DNA of 64,000 nt from Coniferiporia sulphurascens (Eukaryota; Basidiomycota; Agaricomycetes; Hymenochaetales; Hymenochaetaceae), in assembly GCA_002794785.1 (NCBI GenBank), contig NBBA01000013.1, positions 496,001-560,000 of the forward strand, in the 5' to 3' direction. A program made the translations under genes and the position numbers. Below are positions 1-10,995 of this stretch, one piece after another (the stretch's first letter is position 1; every line of letters starts with the position of its first letter). Under the pieces are notes generated by a model, which saw only the letters and a program-made list of their open reading frames with translations, did no database searches and had not been told where the DNA came from.

Positions 1-2101
1 CGTCAGTCATATATGGTACCCTTATACTTTGTTTACATACCTGACTGCGAGAGGGCAGTAATAAGGTTCTTGGGTCCGAGGACCCAGCATACACGCCAAC
101 CAGGCAGACGCCAGTTCTATTCTAACAGTGAGACTCCGCCACAGCTTAAAAGCGGTCAATTTTCTACCTTTGTCAGACCATCGACGATGATCACGGAGTC
201 CTGTAGACGATCAAATCGATTAAATCGAAAGCTGATTACTGAGCGGTGGAAATATCTACCTCGTTAACGTCTACAATGCTCACGTAAGTAAATCCGCAGC
301 TATCAAAAGAAGATGCATAACACACCATCGATGTACAGAGCTGATGAGACCGACTTCCCGTACTCTTCTCCCTCTTCGGGATAGATGTACCAGGAGTAAA
401 ACTAGGGTACAAGGATAAGGTCAATTACTCGACCAACAAAAGGACAAGACCTGTCGTTACCTCGTCTAGAATAATCGTCGTATCTTTACTGAGCCCCACA
501 AGGCTCTTCAGATCGTTACCCCTGTTCCAAAATTAGCATCCGCAGCATCATCCCAAGTCGGAATAGAACAGTTTGCGCACTTGATGACCTGTCCGGTCGG
601 GTTGCGTGGGTTTGATGCGAGGATGACTGAAACACCTTGAGTGCGGATATCCCTCTGAGAAGACGGTCGTTAGGAAATCTCGCGTCATCTGTAACTTGAC
701 GACAGTGTGTCATACCTTGGTCTGCTCGATGTTGAGCATATATTTATCCTGAAACAAACAGTTAGCACAATGTGCGCATAATTTTTCTTGTCCGCATGTA
801 CCGCGGGATCCAACCTGTGTGGAAGAAAACATTAGCCCATTTCCTCTGTTGCGTATCCACCTGAAACTCACGCCGTGGGGATGGGAACCAAACGTCTGAA
901 CGCGCCGAGCACTTGATCGTACGCGGTGTAGTCTGGAATTTGGTACGCCTGTTGGAAAAGGGACAATAGTAAGCAAAAATGATTTTCCGGTCAGCCGCAA
1001 TTAAACCTAACGCACACAGTAGACGTTTGAAATGACCGCGGCGACGCGCGAGAGGCCGGAACGTCCACCCGGGACGATGCAAACGTTCTCATACGTGTAC
1101 TGACTCTCTTTTCCTTTGCGGTAGTTTACGTTGTACAAGTTGGCAACGGCTTCGCGAAGCGCTAAACGTAAAGCCCATACAGTCAATATAAGTTTCCGGG
1201 TGCGGACAAAATAACAATCTCGCGCACCCTTGACACCGGTCGTCGGCGCATACTCCAGGCTCTGTTCAAGGTCGTAAGCGACACAGACAAACACCAAAAG
1301 TAGCAGCAAGACGAACGTCAAAGGGGACCTCTACGGTGTGCGGGCGAGGCGGGGCGTCTGGGATATCTCCTACTTCGGGTGCACCCTGACCGAGATTCGC
1401 CCACTCGTGGCTGGATCTAAAAATAGACATATGATCAGCTTTTCAGCCAAAAATAGAATATATGCTGTGGAGCCGGAGTCGGAGTCGGAACAGCAAGGAG
1501 AACGAAGACACACGCGTAGCTAAATCCATTCGCCATCGCGCGGTCGGAACAGTAGATGACGCCGGTCGAGCCGGGGTGCTCGATGCCGGGGACGGTCTCC
1601 TCGTCGGGGTTGACGGTCTGCGGGAGCACGCCCTTGGGCTTGTGGCCTGCGGACGAACGGAAGATCTACCGGGCAACGACGGTGAGGACGCGATCATCGG
1701 ATGAGAGGGGGGGCGCCCACCTGATGTGCTTCGGACTCTTTTTCGTGTTTCGCCTGGCGCATGGCGTCGTAGACCTGTTGGGCGGAGGGGGTCAGTGATG
1801 TTCGCGTGTTCTCGGATGCAGGCTCTGTCGATGAGGCCTCCGAGTGGTGGTCGTGGACGTGAGTTGGAGGGTCGTGCTCGGTGGTATCATGCGGATGGTC
1901 ATGACCCTCGGAGGGCTGTGACGCGTGTTGACTGTGCATGCGCTTGCTCCACTTGGAGGACAGCTGCGCGTAATCGGCTTACAGTGCCGTCGACGCCTTG
2001 AGGGGCACACTCACCACATCTCGGAAATGCTCCAACGGCGTGCGCGGGCGCGATGGCGGCCGCGACTGCGGGCGGGACGGCGGGTTACTGTGCGAGAACA
2101 T
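1..2101 (-). CDS. PLP-dependent class I aminotransferase, 3' end beyond window
   Basis: Fold-type I pyridoxal-phosphate aminotransferase, read through about ten short exons on the minus strand. In order I can read HEWANLGQGAPEVGD, EYAPTTGVKALREAVANLY, VCIVPGGRSGLSRVAAVIS, YQIPDYTAYDQVLGAFRR, ILASNPRNPTGQVI (the conserved NPxNPTG substrate/cofactor turn), TTIILDEFYSWYIYP (the Asp and Tyr that contact PLP), VIIVDGLTK (the K is at the Schiff-base region) and NWRLPGWRVCWVLGPKN. The C-terminal domain runs off the left edge. The ATG at 2101 was chosen because the frame MFSHSNPPSRPQSRPP joins by a GTGAGT-CAG intron to LSSKWSKRMHSQH, and a TATA-like element lies just upstream. Substrate is unknown; the aspartate/aromatic group is an inference. 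Odd points are a His-rich N-terminal segment and a possible 20-nt intron at 749-768, both reported as findings. Confidence 0.8.
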
Positions 2102-2305
2102 TGCGAGCTGCGTGGGCGAGGGAGGGGGAGTGCGAGAAGTGTATCGACGAAGGGCAGCGCAGGAAGGGCTTATAAGGCGATGAGATGGTTTGATTGTAGA
2201 ACAAACTCGTTCTAGTGCTGTGGTAACAATCATGTGCGTCTAATTAGTCCCCCCACGTTGCGTTGATTCCGCTCCTTATATGCGCAAACAAAGGAAATAT
2301 AAAAC

Positions 2306-3216
2306 TTAAATATTCGACTCGCCGTCGCCCGCGCCCGCTCGCCGCCATTCCGCCAGCATCTCCACACTAACCATCTTCAGTCCCCAGCGGTCCGCAAACG
2401 CCCGGCAGTCGTCGCGCCGCGCCATCGACCCCGCCGCGTCGTCGTTCACCAGCTCGCACAGCACCCCGCCGAGCGCCTGCCCCGTCAGCGCGCACAGCTC
2501 CACCCCCGCCTCTGTGTGTCCCGTGCGCACCAGCACCCCGCCCTCCCGCGCACGCAGCGGCACCATGTGTCCCGGCCGTGAGAAGTCGGCCGCCCGCGCG
2601 TCCCGTGATACGAGGCTGCGCGCCGTCAACGCGCGGTCGTGCGCGGAGATCCCCGTCGTCGTGCCTGTGTGAAGTGTTTTGCGTTAGTCTAATAGAGGGT
2701 TAGGGGGGCGAAAAGAGCGTACCGTGTCTGTAGTCGACCGTCACAGTGTATGCCGTCTTGTTCCGGTCCTGGTTGTCGGGCACCATCATGGGTATCTCTA
2801 GCTCTTCCAGTCGTGCGCCCGGCAACGCGATGCAGATGTAGCCACTGCGTACAGCAATAATTAAAATTGTAAAAGATAGTATCATACCATCCCCTGGGGA
2901 CGCACCTCGTATGCTTGATCATCCACGCCATCTTCTCCGTCGTACAGTGCTCCGCCGCAATGATGAGGTCGCCCTCGTTCTCGCGAGCCTCGTCATCCAT
3001 GACCACAAGGAACTCGCCGCGCCGAAACGCCGCAAGCGCGTCCTGCACCGCGTCGAAGGCGAACGCAGTGCGCGCAGGCGGGTCGCGCGGCGTTGGGTAC
3101 GTCGGGTCTACCGGCAATTCCGATGACGACCGAAGCCCGCTGGTTGCGATCTTTGCTGTGGCTGCGGCGGCCGAGCCGTTTAGTTTTGGGGTGTCTGCGA
3201 GCGCGGTGGGGGCCAT
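2306..3216 (-). CDS. RIB3: 3,4-dihydroxy-2-butanone 4-phosphate synthase
   Basis: Converts ribulose 5-phosphate to 3,4-dihydroxy-2-butanone 4-phosphate plus formate, supplying the four-carbon unit of riboflavin. Three exons: 3216-2906, 2844-2723 and 2664-2306. Exon 1 holds the acidic metal/substrate loop [16 protein letters not shown]. Exon 2 reads [19 protein letters not shown]. Exon 3 starts [12 protein letters not shown] and carries [12 protein letters not shown], the second catalytic motif of the RibB family. The C-terminal domain is the stand-alone DHBP synthase type; no GTP cyclohydrolase II fusion is present, as expected in fungi. The N-terminal 45 residues are Ala/Ser-rich and not part of the fold. 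The gene is divergent from arginase. The lumazine synthase gene that uses its product is also in this window, at 54857-55617. Confidence 0.93.
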
Positions 3217-3709
3217 GATCTATCTATGAGTGCAGCAGCAGGAGAGACGGAGATAAGACGACAAATTTTTTGCCTAGGGCAGCATACAGAGGTCGATTGG
3301 CTGAGTGGCGGACGAATGCGGGTGCGTACAGGGACGGGGAGGAGCGTTATGAGCGTCCACTGCGCCGACGACGGAGCAGCTTACGACGGGCCAGGATGAC
3401 TCATGCGGCAGGTACTCGCGGTCGCCGAGTCGCAGCCGTCCCACTATTCCATCCCAATATCCCATTCCAATATCCCGTGGCCGTCGCCATTCGCAATCTT
3501 CCCCCCCCCATATGCGTCCGACCAATCCGCACGCTTACGCCGGGCGGAACTAAGCACAGTGCGTCCGGATATCCAGCTGGCGCTCTGAGGCGGCAGATTC
3601 CGTGCGCATATGCAGAGGGGAGTCCTCCCCGCGGACAGCGACGACGGCGACTACCACTCCATCGCGATCACAATCTCAGCTAGATATCGCACGATAGAGA
3701 CAGAGAACT
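3217..3709. promoter_or_regulatory. Divergent promoter region between RIB3 and arginase
   Basis: A 493-bp spacer between two divergently transcribed genes. It holds two adjacent CCAATATCCC-like repeats around 3453-3478, reminiscent of CCAAT boxes. The open frames across it have no recognisable domain. Shared promoter function is inferred only from the gene layout. Confidence 0.4.
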
Positions 3710-4961
3710 ATGGCCAGCGAACACAAGTTTCTACCCAACCCCAAGACCGCTGCCGTAAGCATTAGCACCAGACCAGCACTCACCATACCGTTCACTGACG
3801 TCCCAGCACCCAGATCGTAGGCTGTCCATTCAGGCAAGTGATCCCCCTCAGCGCAACCGCCGACAGACCACTCACCCACTACACAACAGCGGCGGCCAAC
3901 CAAAGGCAGGCGTCGACCAGGGCCCGATCCACCTCGTGAACGCAGGCCTCGTCGACCAGCTCAAAGAACTCGGCTGGGCCGTCCGGTTCGACGGACACCA
4001 CCAATTCGAAGAGGTCTCCGCAGCGTCCGACCCGCCCATCGGTATCCTCAAGAACCCGCGTCTCGTCTCCCGCGTGTCGCGCGCCGTAGCGGACACCGTC
4101 GGCGCGCACGCGCGCAATGGCGAGCTGCCCGTCACGATCGGAGGCGACCACTCCCTAGTGCGCGCGATTTCCTATTTCCCTTCCATCATCACCATAAACA
4201 GCCGCTGAGTCCGAGTGTATCGCTCCCGACAGGCCATGGGCACGATCTCGGGCACATTCAGCCACTACCCAGACGCCTGCGTCATCTGGGTCGACGCCCA
4301 CGCCGACATCAACACCGTCGCCTCCACAACCTCGGGCAACATCCACGGCATGCCCGTCTCCTTCCTCCTCGGGCTCAACTCGCCGCCCGTACCCGAGTAC
4401 GCGTGGATCACACCGCGGCTCACCCCAGAACGACTCGTGTACATCGGCCTGCGCGACGTCGACGCGGGCGAGAAGCGTATCTTACGCGAGAACGGTATTC
4501 GCGCGTTCAGCATGCACGAGGTCGACCGCTTTGGTATCGGCCGTGTCGTCGAGATGGCGCTGGACCATGTCAACCCGCACCGCGACCGCCCGATCCACCT
4601 CAGCTTCGACGTCGACGCGCTCGACCCTAGCGTCGCACCCTCGACGGGCACCCCGGTGCGTTCCTGCTGCCCACGCACGGCGTCAACTCCCTCACTGACC
4701 TCCACCTTTTGTGTTTTTTTAGGTGCGAGGCGGCTTAACGTTCCGCGAGGGCCACTACATCTGCGAAGCCGTGCACGAGACAGGCCTCCTAGTTGCGTTC
4801 GACATCATGGAAGTGAACCCGTCGCTCGCCGACTTGGACGCAGTAAAGGCAACCGTCGCCGTCGGCTGCTCGCTCGTGCGCTCCGCCCTCGGTGCGCCCT
4901 CTCTCCTCTTCCCTTAATTTACAGTTACTGACCGACCGCAACAGGAGAGACGCTACTCTAG
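3710..4961 (+). CDS. CAR1: Arginase
   Basis: Mn-dependent hydrolase that splits L-arginine into ornithine and urea. The reading is [15 protein letters not shown], then introns, [20 protein letters not shown], and then three manganese-binding segments: GGDHSLA (spliced across an intron at about 4155-4234), WVDAHADIN, and [19 protein letters not shown]. All expected His and Asp metal ligands are present. The last intron (GTGCGC to CAACAG) leaves a tiny final exon reading ETLL and a stop at 4959-4961. Size fits the roughly 310-320 residue family. The gene is divergent from RIB3. The protein is expected to be cytosolic, as no targeting peptide is evident. Confidence 0.93.
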
Positions 4962-7544
4962 CCTTCTGCCTCTTACAAAGCAAATAGAAATATCAACGAA
5001 CAAGGGGTGGGATTGTAATACGCCGACCGACCGCTGTACACTGTACACTGCACACCGTACCTACTAACCAATTATCAATTACTGGGATAATAAACATCGG
5101 AAGGGCAGATGAAAAGAAAAGAAGAAGAAAGAGCATACATATCCGCACAAGTACCGCGCTCCGAGTCCTAATAAGTAAGCAAATCCGAAGTGCAAGGGAT
5201 CGTCTCCAGGCTTCCCCTGGCGAACGGCAATTGCCGACTTCGCCAGCGCTAACCAGTACCACCATGCATATGCAGTCCTAACACCAAATCCTTACTTGAA
5301 ATATGTTGAAGTATGTGGGGAGCCCACATAGTGTGGAGAGGCGAAGCTATACCACACGGCTTAATCCTAGTTGAGCAAGAAAAGGCTTTCTTTCAAGGCT
5401 GGCTTGAGGGGTAAGAGCATGTTCTCACCGGGGGGGGGGGCACACAGCCACCACGCTCCTGCTTACTAATCTAGCTTTTTGGAGGCCCCTAACCGGATAA
5501 CTGGAGGGCTTCGCCCCCCAATTATCGAACGTAATGGGCTTCCTATGTGGAAGTGGCTCCTCAACAACACTGAGTTTACCTTAAGTCGTGCGGTGGACTC
5601 ACTTGAAGGTTTTGCATTTTGCGCGAAAACGGAAATGACGTTCCGCAAGATACTACGACCTGGCGTCTGATCGTACGTGAGCGTATACAATATACATATG
5701 ATCATTCTAATGCTTTTCCCTAGACGTTCGAACACAGTTCGACCATTGTCGACCTGTTCCACTGTGAGAAACATCCAATTGCATACATCACACAACCCGG
5801 CAGACAGTTCTGTATGATCAAGCTGGTAAGTTTTCCTCACCGCGCAATCCACTCTGGCCTTAACTTCACTTTACCTGCTAGCTTGGAGCTCTTCGTCATT
5901 TGGTACTCAATGGCGAAGAGATTGTCACCTTGGAAGTAGCTCGACTCTGTTTGAGTGACATAGGCGCCTTTGTCTTCAGGTTCGAATACGGAGGTTTCGC
6001 AGCGAACCTCGCGATGCCAAGGCATTGGTCTTGGTCAAAGCAGGTATTAGTCACAACTTCGGCCCTGCAGCCCAAGTCGACGATGGCTATTGTTATCGGT
6101 TTCTTGGTTGCCCTATCGGTCTTCGCTGCCCTCGTCACATCGTGATCCGCACGTTGGGAACTGGTGTACCTTGCTGTGTTTGCCTTTTCATTCTTATCTT
6201 TAATCCACGACTTCTACTTGGACCTGATGTTCGACGCGAACCGCTGGCTTGACTATGTTAGCGGGGTACTCCCGACATGCGCAATCTTGAGCCCAGTTGT
6301 AACAAATGGGCCCTTGTTGTGTGATACTCATTCATTTTCCTGGCGATTGGTTGGCAATATTACGCTGATCCCGCCAATTCTCTTCGCAGACTTCTCGCAG
6401 ATATCTTTTAGGCCGTGCCTTCAACTATCCTGTCTACTTCAATGCAAGTGCGACGATCCCATCAAGCAGTGACCACAACCACGACAGTCTCAGATCGTGT
6501 ATCTAGCTGAACCACCCTCTTACACACTTCCTCCTTGGGTTTTCAAAGCATGGGTACAGACCCGCTGGTTGTGTCGTATCCCTTGCTGTATGTTTCGTAA
6601 ACGGTATTCCACCAGTCGCACTGCTACACTAACTTTGGCCAGGCCTTTATTACACCTTTCTACATAGGACTGGAGTCGGACTGTATGCGCTACAATTAAA
6701 TCGCGATCGGCTTCCTTCATATCTTACTCAATATCCTCCTCATCTCTCCCCTTACTCTATCCCTTCGCCCACTGCATCTCTATGCGGAACTGCATCGCAA
6801 TTTGGTTACGTCGCTCACAATATTCCATCTCCTGTTTTTCTCGTTATGCCCGTTGTGACAAGTGTCTGGAGTTTTTGTGTTTTACCTTCCGGCCGCGCTT
6901 ACATATTTGCTTCGCAACGTTCCCCCTTTCTCTTGCTTTCCCTCTCATTGGCCCCAGCGGCATCCCTTCCTAAATTTCCCTTGTCACTTTCGGCACGGCT
7001 GCGCCGTTGTCTATCATCAGTCCCTTTGATCCCCTGCTCGTGTCTTCAGTACCTTCGGGCCTGATCAACGATGCGATGCGGGACTTGGTTAGTGGTGCAC
7101 GCTACTATGGTCTAATCACTTCCTCGTTTCATTGGCCCAGGTTAGTATTGTAACTTGGCGCAGGGACACGCTGGCCTCAGTTATTGTGAGCCAGTACGGG
7201 GATTCATATTTATACAGTACTGTACAGTACTGTACATACATGTATATAACTTATCGTGCCAGCTTTGAGCCCATTGTAATACGATGGGGGTTCAATACTT
7301 GTACTAACAAATCCGTTCAAATAGATTTTTACTGACAAAAAGTCGATGTAATTTATCTTTTGTACCTTCATGTGTATGGTACATACTTGTACCCTTGGTC
7401 AATGAAAGAACGGGTCCTATGGACCTCTCAGGAGCATAATGTGCCTGACGACAAACCTAAGTGCCACATGTTGCTTACCAGCCCAGAAAACAAGGTCTAC
7501 ATCGTAAGATATGCTCTCGATTTTGGTCAGATCCATTGTCGGGG
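4962..7544. other. Gene-poor 2.6 kb region, nothing recognisable
   Basis: Open frames of 60-130 codons occur on both strands (for example 5466-5852 minus and 5900-6472 plus), but none shows a family motif and they break without good splice sites. Visible structure is a ten-base G run near 5431-5440 and a palindromic TACTGTACAG repeat near 7215-7245. GC content falls relative to the arginase side. It may be decayed mobile DNA, but no terminal repeats or transposase remnants could be recognised. Confidence 0.4.
7207..7250. repeat. Short palindromic AGTACTGTAC repeat
   Basis: The string CAGTACTGTA is repeated directly and each unit is self-complementary around AGTACT. It runs into ACATACATGTATAT, a second small palindrome. 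Function is unknown; it is best regarded as a low-complexity repeat that can form a hairpin. Confidence 0.5.
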
Positions 7545-7904
7545 CTACAGGAAGGGCGGCAGCGAAGGCAGGATCTCAGGGAGCTCGTCGAAACCGTGCT
7601 GGACTTCGGTGTCCTGAAATAATTTGAGCGTCAGTTTTTTGTCTTCTTTGGTGACGAGGTGTATCCCGGTAGCAGGAGCGTGGAAAACATCCGAATCCAT
7701 GGTCTGGATAAATCGCACGACTTCGGCCGCGATCCGTCCGAGTTTGTCGAAATCTGAGGCTGTAGAGCTAAGAAGCATGTTCTCCAAACAATGAGGGGAT
7801 TCCTCGTTCCAAGAAAATATTTTGCTTATCTCGAGGGAAGAAATATAACTGCGAGGATCCCTACCGAGGGGAAAGAAGGCTTTCCCGTCCTCCTTTGGAC
7901 GCAC
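7545..7904 (-). CDS. Hypothetical protein, possibly a fragment
   Basis: A 119-codon open frame without internal intron. It has protein-like composition (charged, few rare residues) and includes FDKLGRIAAEVVRFIQTMDSD and DKKLTLKLFQDTEVQHG. I do not recognise a family. Upstream, a candidate acceptor near 7910 suggests that an N-terminal exon may exist, so the ORF could be the last exon of a gene or a remnant. It sits next to the Crinkler-like gene and points the other way. Low confidence that it is expressed. Confidence 0.3.
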   Translation of the reverse strand: MRPKEDGKAFFPLGRDPRSYISSLEISKIFSWNEESPHCLENMLLSSTASDFDKLGRIAAEVVRFIQTMDSDVFHAPATGIHLVTKEDKKLTLKLFQDTEVQHGFDELPEILPSLPPFL

Positions 7905-8311
7905 TGAGAGACATACTGGAGTTAAGAGACCTTAAGATGTCCTCCAGCCTACATTATTATCATCTGTGGAGGAGGCGACGACTCAGAGATGAACAAGAGT
8001 TGAAGTAACTGCACTCATCCCTCAAGGGAGGTCCGAGTTTGAATTACATTCGATCTTGTTGATAATCAGACAACGTCGTAGGTGTGTTTGTCCCCCTAAT
8101 ATCTCTTAATACATGGAAAACACTGGGGACGAACCCCATGCCTTATGTGATACAGGGACGCTCAATAGGGAGCATCGAGCGATCCAGGTGCGTACTGCCA
8201 AATGCCGGAGATCGAGGTTCGAGCCTGACGGCGGAATTTCCCGGCACCCGCCGCACCGTGGGAAATGACGAGGATGGGCCATCATTTGGACGACCATGAA
8301 CACGTCCTTCA

Positions 8312-10911
8312 ATGGCCGGTATGTCTCCCCATTCCATTGTTTGTCCACTTCTCAACCTCCTTCCATAGATATCCTCTATTTCCTTGTGCTAGTCAAGAAT
8401 GTCATTGTCCCTATTAGAGTCGCGAAAAACGATCACATAGGATCGATCTTCCACCTGGCGAGGGAGTATGATCGTCAAGTAAAGGAAGACTTTAAAGAGC
8501 TCATGGCTTCCGACTTTCAATATTTCCGTTTCATATCTCCCCCGCTATTGAGTGCTTTCGTCTTCGAAGGTGGGGCGAGAGCCATAAATAAAGCGCAAGT
8601 ACTTCAGGCGTCCGCAACAGAAGCTGTGGGTCCTTTTGCTACCGTCGAGGAAACATTTCCGGACGGGGTTCCCTCGAATGCTGTGTGTCTTTTGCTTGAG
8701 CCTGTTAGAGGTGCGCAGTTGCTTATTATAATACAATTCTTCCTGACGTTGAGAGTCTAGATTATACCGAAGTGCGGTTGAGGCAAGTTAATGAGGCACT
8801 ATTCAGTTGCCTTACTGTGAGGTCTGAAGGGCCGACATGGAGTCATTTGGACATCCAACAAAATCGTGCTAGTAGATGGATACGCAGACCACCTCCGGAT
8901 ACGGCAACCGACAGTCAGCCCCAAGAGATGCAAATAGATAGCCCACATCCATACATGCAAATCGACAGCTCGCATCCGCGGCCCACTCTAGACATGCCAA
9001 CCGATGTAGTGGAAATGATCGCTAGGCTTTCAGCACCAAGGCGGTACATGGTCAGTTACCTTTTACGACTTGAAGGAGACGGTTTAACATTTTTTCCAGC
9101 CCAGCGACGGCAGAGCGAAGGCGCGCTTGGAATTCTGCCTTAAGTTGCTTCCAGAAGAATTCAAAGACTATTTTACCACAAATGAGAGTTCGGTCGGGGG
9201 CCACTCGCTACCCATTGAATCCAACCGAGAATTTGAATACTTTGCGCGGTTAACCACGCTCGAGGAGGAAATAGAATCAAGAACCCGCACTGGGCGTCGC
9301 TCCGAGTGGATTTCAGCGTTAGTGACGTCCACGTATGTCATACCGCCAGGTGAAGCCCATGCCAGGCGGGGGATCGCCAATTACGGAATGTCAGGATTCT
9401 TTCGTTGTGCGCGGCTATTGCTAACTTGAAGTTGGTCTAGGGGAAAACAGTGGCCTTTCTGCATATTTGTGAAATCATCAGTGGATGAACCAGTCCGGAA
9501 GTACCAACCGAAGAGTGATTTCAGTTTCATAGCCACTCAAGAGGAAGCTTTATTCATCATCGGAGAGGTCATATCAAAGGAAGATGAATCGGACAGATGG
9601 AGAATGCTTTGCCAGGCCATTGCCCTGGCGCGTCTCGGAAGCTATTTGCTGAAGGAGGGGTCTGCACGAACTTTCGTTGTAATGGCCGTACACGTCGCAG
9701 ATGATTTTACCGCAGAAAGATATTTCGTATATCAGCCAAAGAGGGGGGATCCCAGTGTGAGCATTTTTATCACGTAGTTTGACCTCTTCCTCAATCTATC
9801 TTCAGGTGGATATTATAAGCGATAAGTATAACCTTAACAAAGGTGATGAGGGAGGTCAGTTTCTTCGGGAAATGTACAACTATGGCGAGGAGATACGCCG
9901 TATTGAAAAAGAATTTGATTCCAGCAAGTTCGATACGCTAAAGACGCTGACGCACGTGGGCAGAGGCTTGAGCTCATGGTTAAGTAGACCCGCCAAACCC
10001 ATCAGCCGGAAACGTTCAAGAGGAACGCCAGGCGCAAGTACGAGCGCACTTGATCCAGTTAGCGAAGGTCCAGTTAACGAAGAGGTCTTTTCCAAGCCTG
10101 ACGTGCAAGACGTTATGGTCGAGTTAGGCTTTAGACCAGATCTGTACATCTTGCTTGATGTAAGCAACGTGTTCATTCAGTTAACCTTTGCTAACTATTC
10201 CGTGTGCAGCACCCTTTCGTGGCAGAGGCGTACAGAGACAGCAAGCGATACTACGTCAAGTTCCTCTGTCCAGACAGGGACAGCGAATTCCGGATACTTT
10301 CCTTTCTGTCGAGATTTGACTCGCCTCACAACCCTGTAGTGCGTGGGATAGCGTTCCGCGCTGTCAATGGCGGCATGCTGGTGGTGTTGCCGGACAGTGG
10401 CACCAAAGTGACTTTATACGAGAACCTATCGCATGATCTGCTACCGGTTGCTCGGCAGTTATTTGAAGGGGTCGCGTTCCTGCACGAAAAGGAAGTGGTG
10501 CATAACGACCTGAAGCCTTCAAACATTGTTGTGGACAAGACGACAGGCCGAGTTTGCATCATCGATTTTAATTTGGGAGTTCTCCGTGTGGATCAGCTTG
10601 ACGGTAGGCTCATCGGTACCAAGGGATGGACGGCACCCGAGGTCGAGGGTGGTGAGCCGTACAATCCGATGTGGGCAGACGTGTGGGCTGCTGGAAAGGT
10701 GGTGTCCGCATTGTGTGCGAAATGCCCTAAAGCGTCGCATCGAGAATTCCTGATGAGCTTGAGCAAGAATCTGATGAGCTCCGACCCGAAGAAGCGACCC
10801 AGCATGAAGGATGCCGTTAAGTGCATCAAGGACTATATCGAAAATACGAACGCTAAGCCTTTGCGCACGGAAAACATGGCGATACAATTGGATGGGGGAC
10901 TGGAAGAATAA
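8312..10911 (+). CDS. Crinkler-like protein: Ubl header, REase-like domain, atypical kinase
   Basis: Seven exons are proposed: 8312-8318, 8369-8710, 8761-9050, 9100-9332, 9441-9756, 9806-10159 and 10210-10911, giving 747 aa with all phases matching. The 7-nt first exon yields MADILYFLVLVKN, the start of a ubiquitin-like Crinkler header that ends near FPDGVPSNAVCLLLEPVR. A linker follows (about 120-220), then the segment IIGEVISKEDESDRWRMLCQ...FVVMAVHVADDF (about 330-385). This matches the REase-superfamily middle domain common in fungal Crinkler-type proteins; E333 and K337 are candidate catalytic residues. The end (515-747) is a protein kinase fold with VVHNDLKPSN at 610-619, but DFN replaces DFG at 633-635, and no glycine loop is seen before the putative K531. 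Crinklers are known as effectors in oomycetes; in a fungus the role is unknown. Confidence 0.75.
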
Positions 10912-10955
10912 TAATCTGTAATTCGTACTCGGGAGAAACGAGAAGAAACCGAGGC

Positions 10956-10995
10956 CGGTCGAGTCGGGTCGGGTCGGTCGGGTCGGTCGGGTCGG
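10956..10995. repeat. Tandem GTCGG-type microsatellite
   Basis: About forty bases of imperfect 4-5 bp units (GTCGG and GGTC) immediately downstream of the Crinkler-like gene. Seen directly; no function assigned. Confidence 0.8.

Noticed and set aside
8190..8245. GAGGTTCGAGCCTGAC, a tRNA T-loop look-alike
   Set aside because: The flanking five-base stem does not pair and there is no D-arm or acceptor stem upstream.
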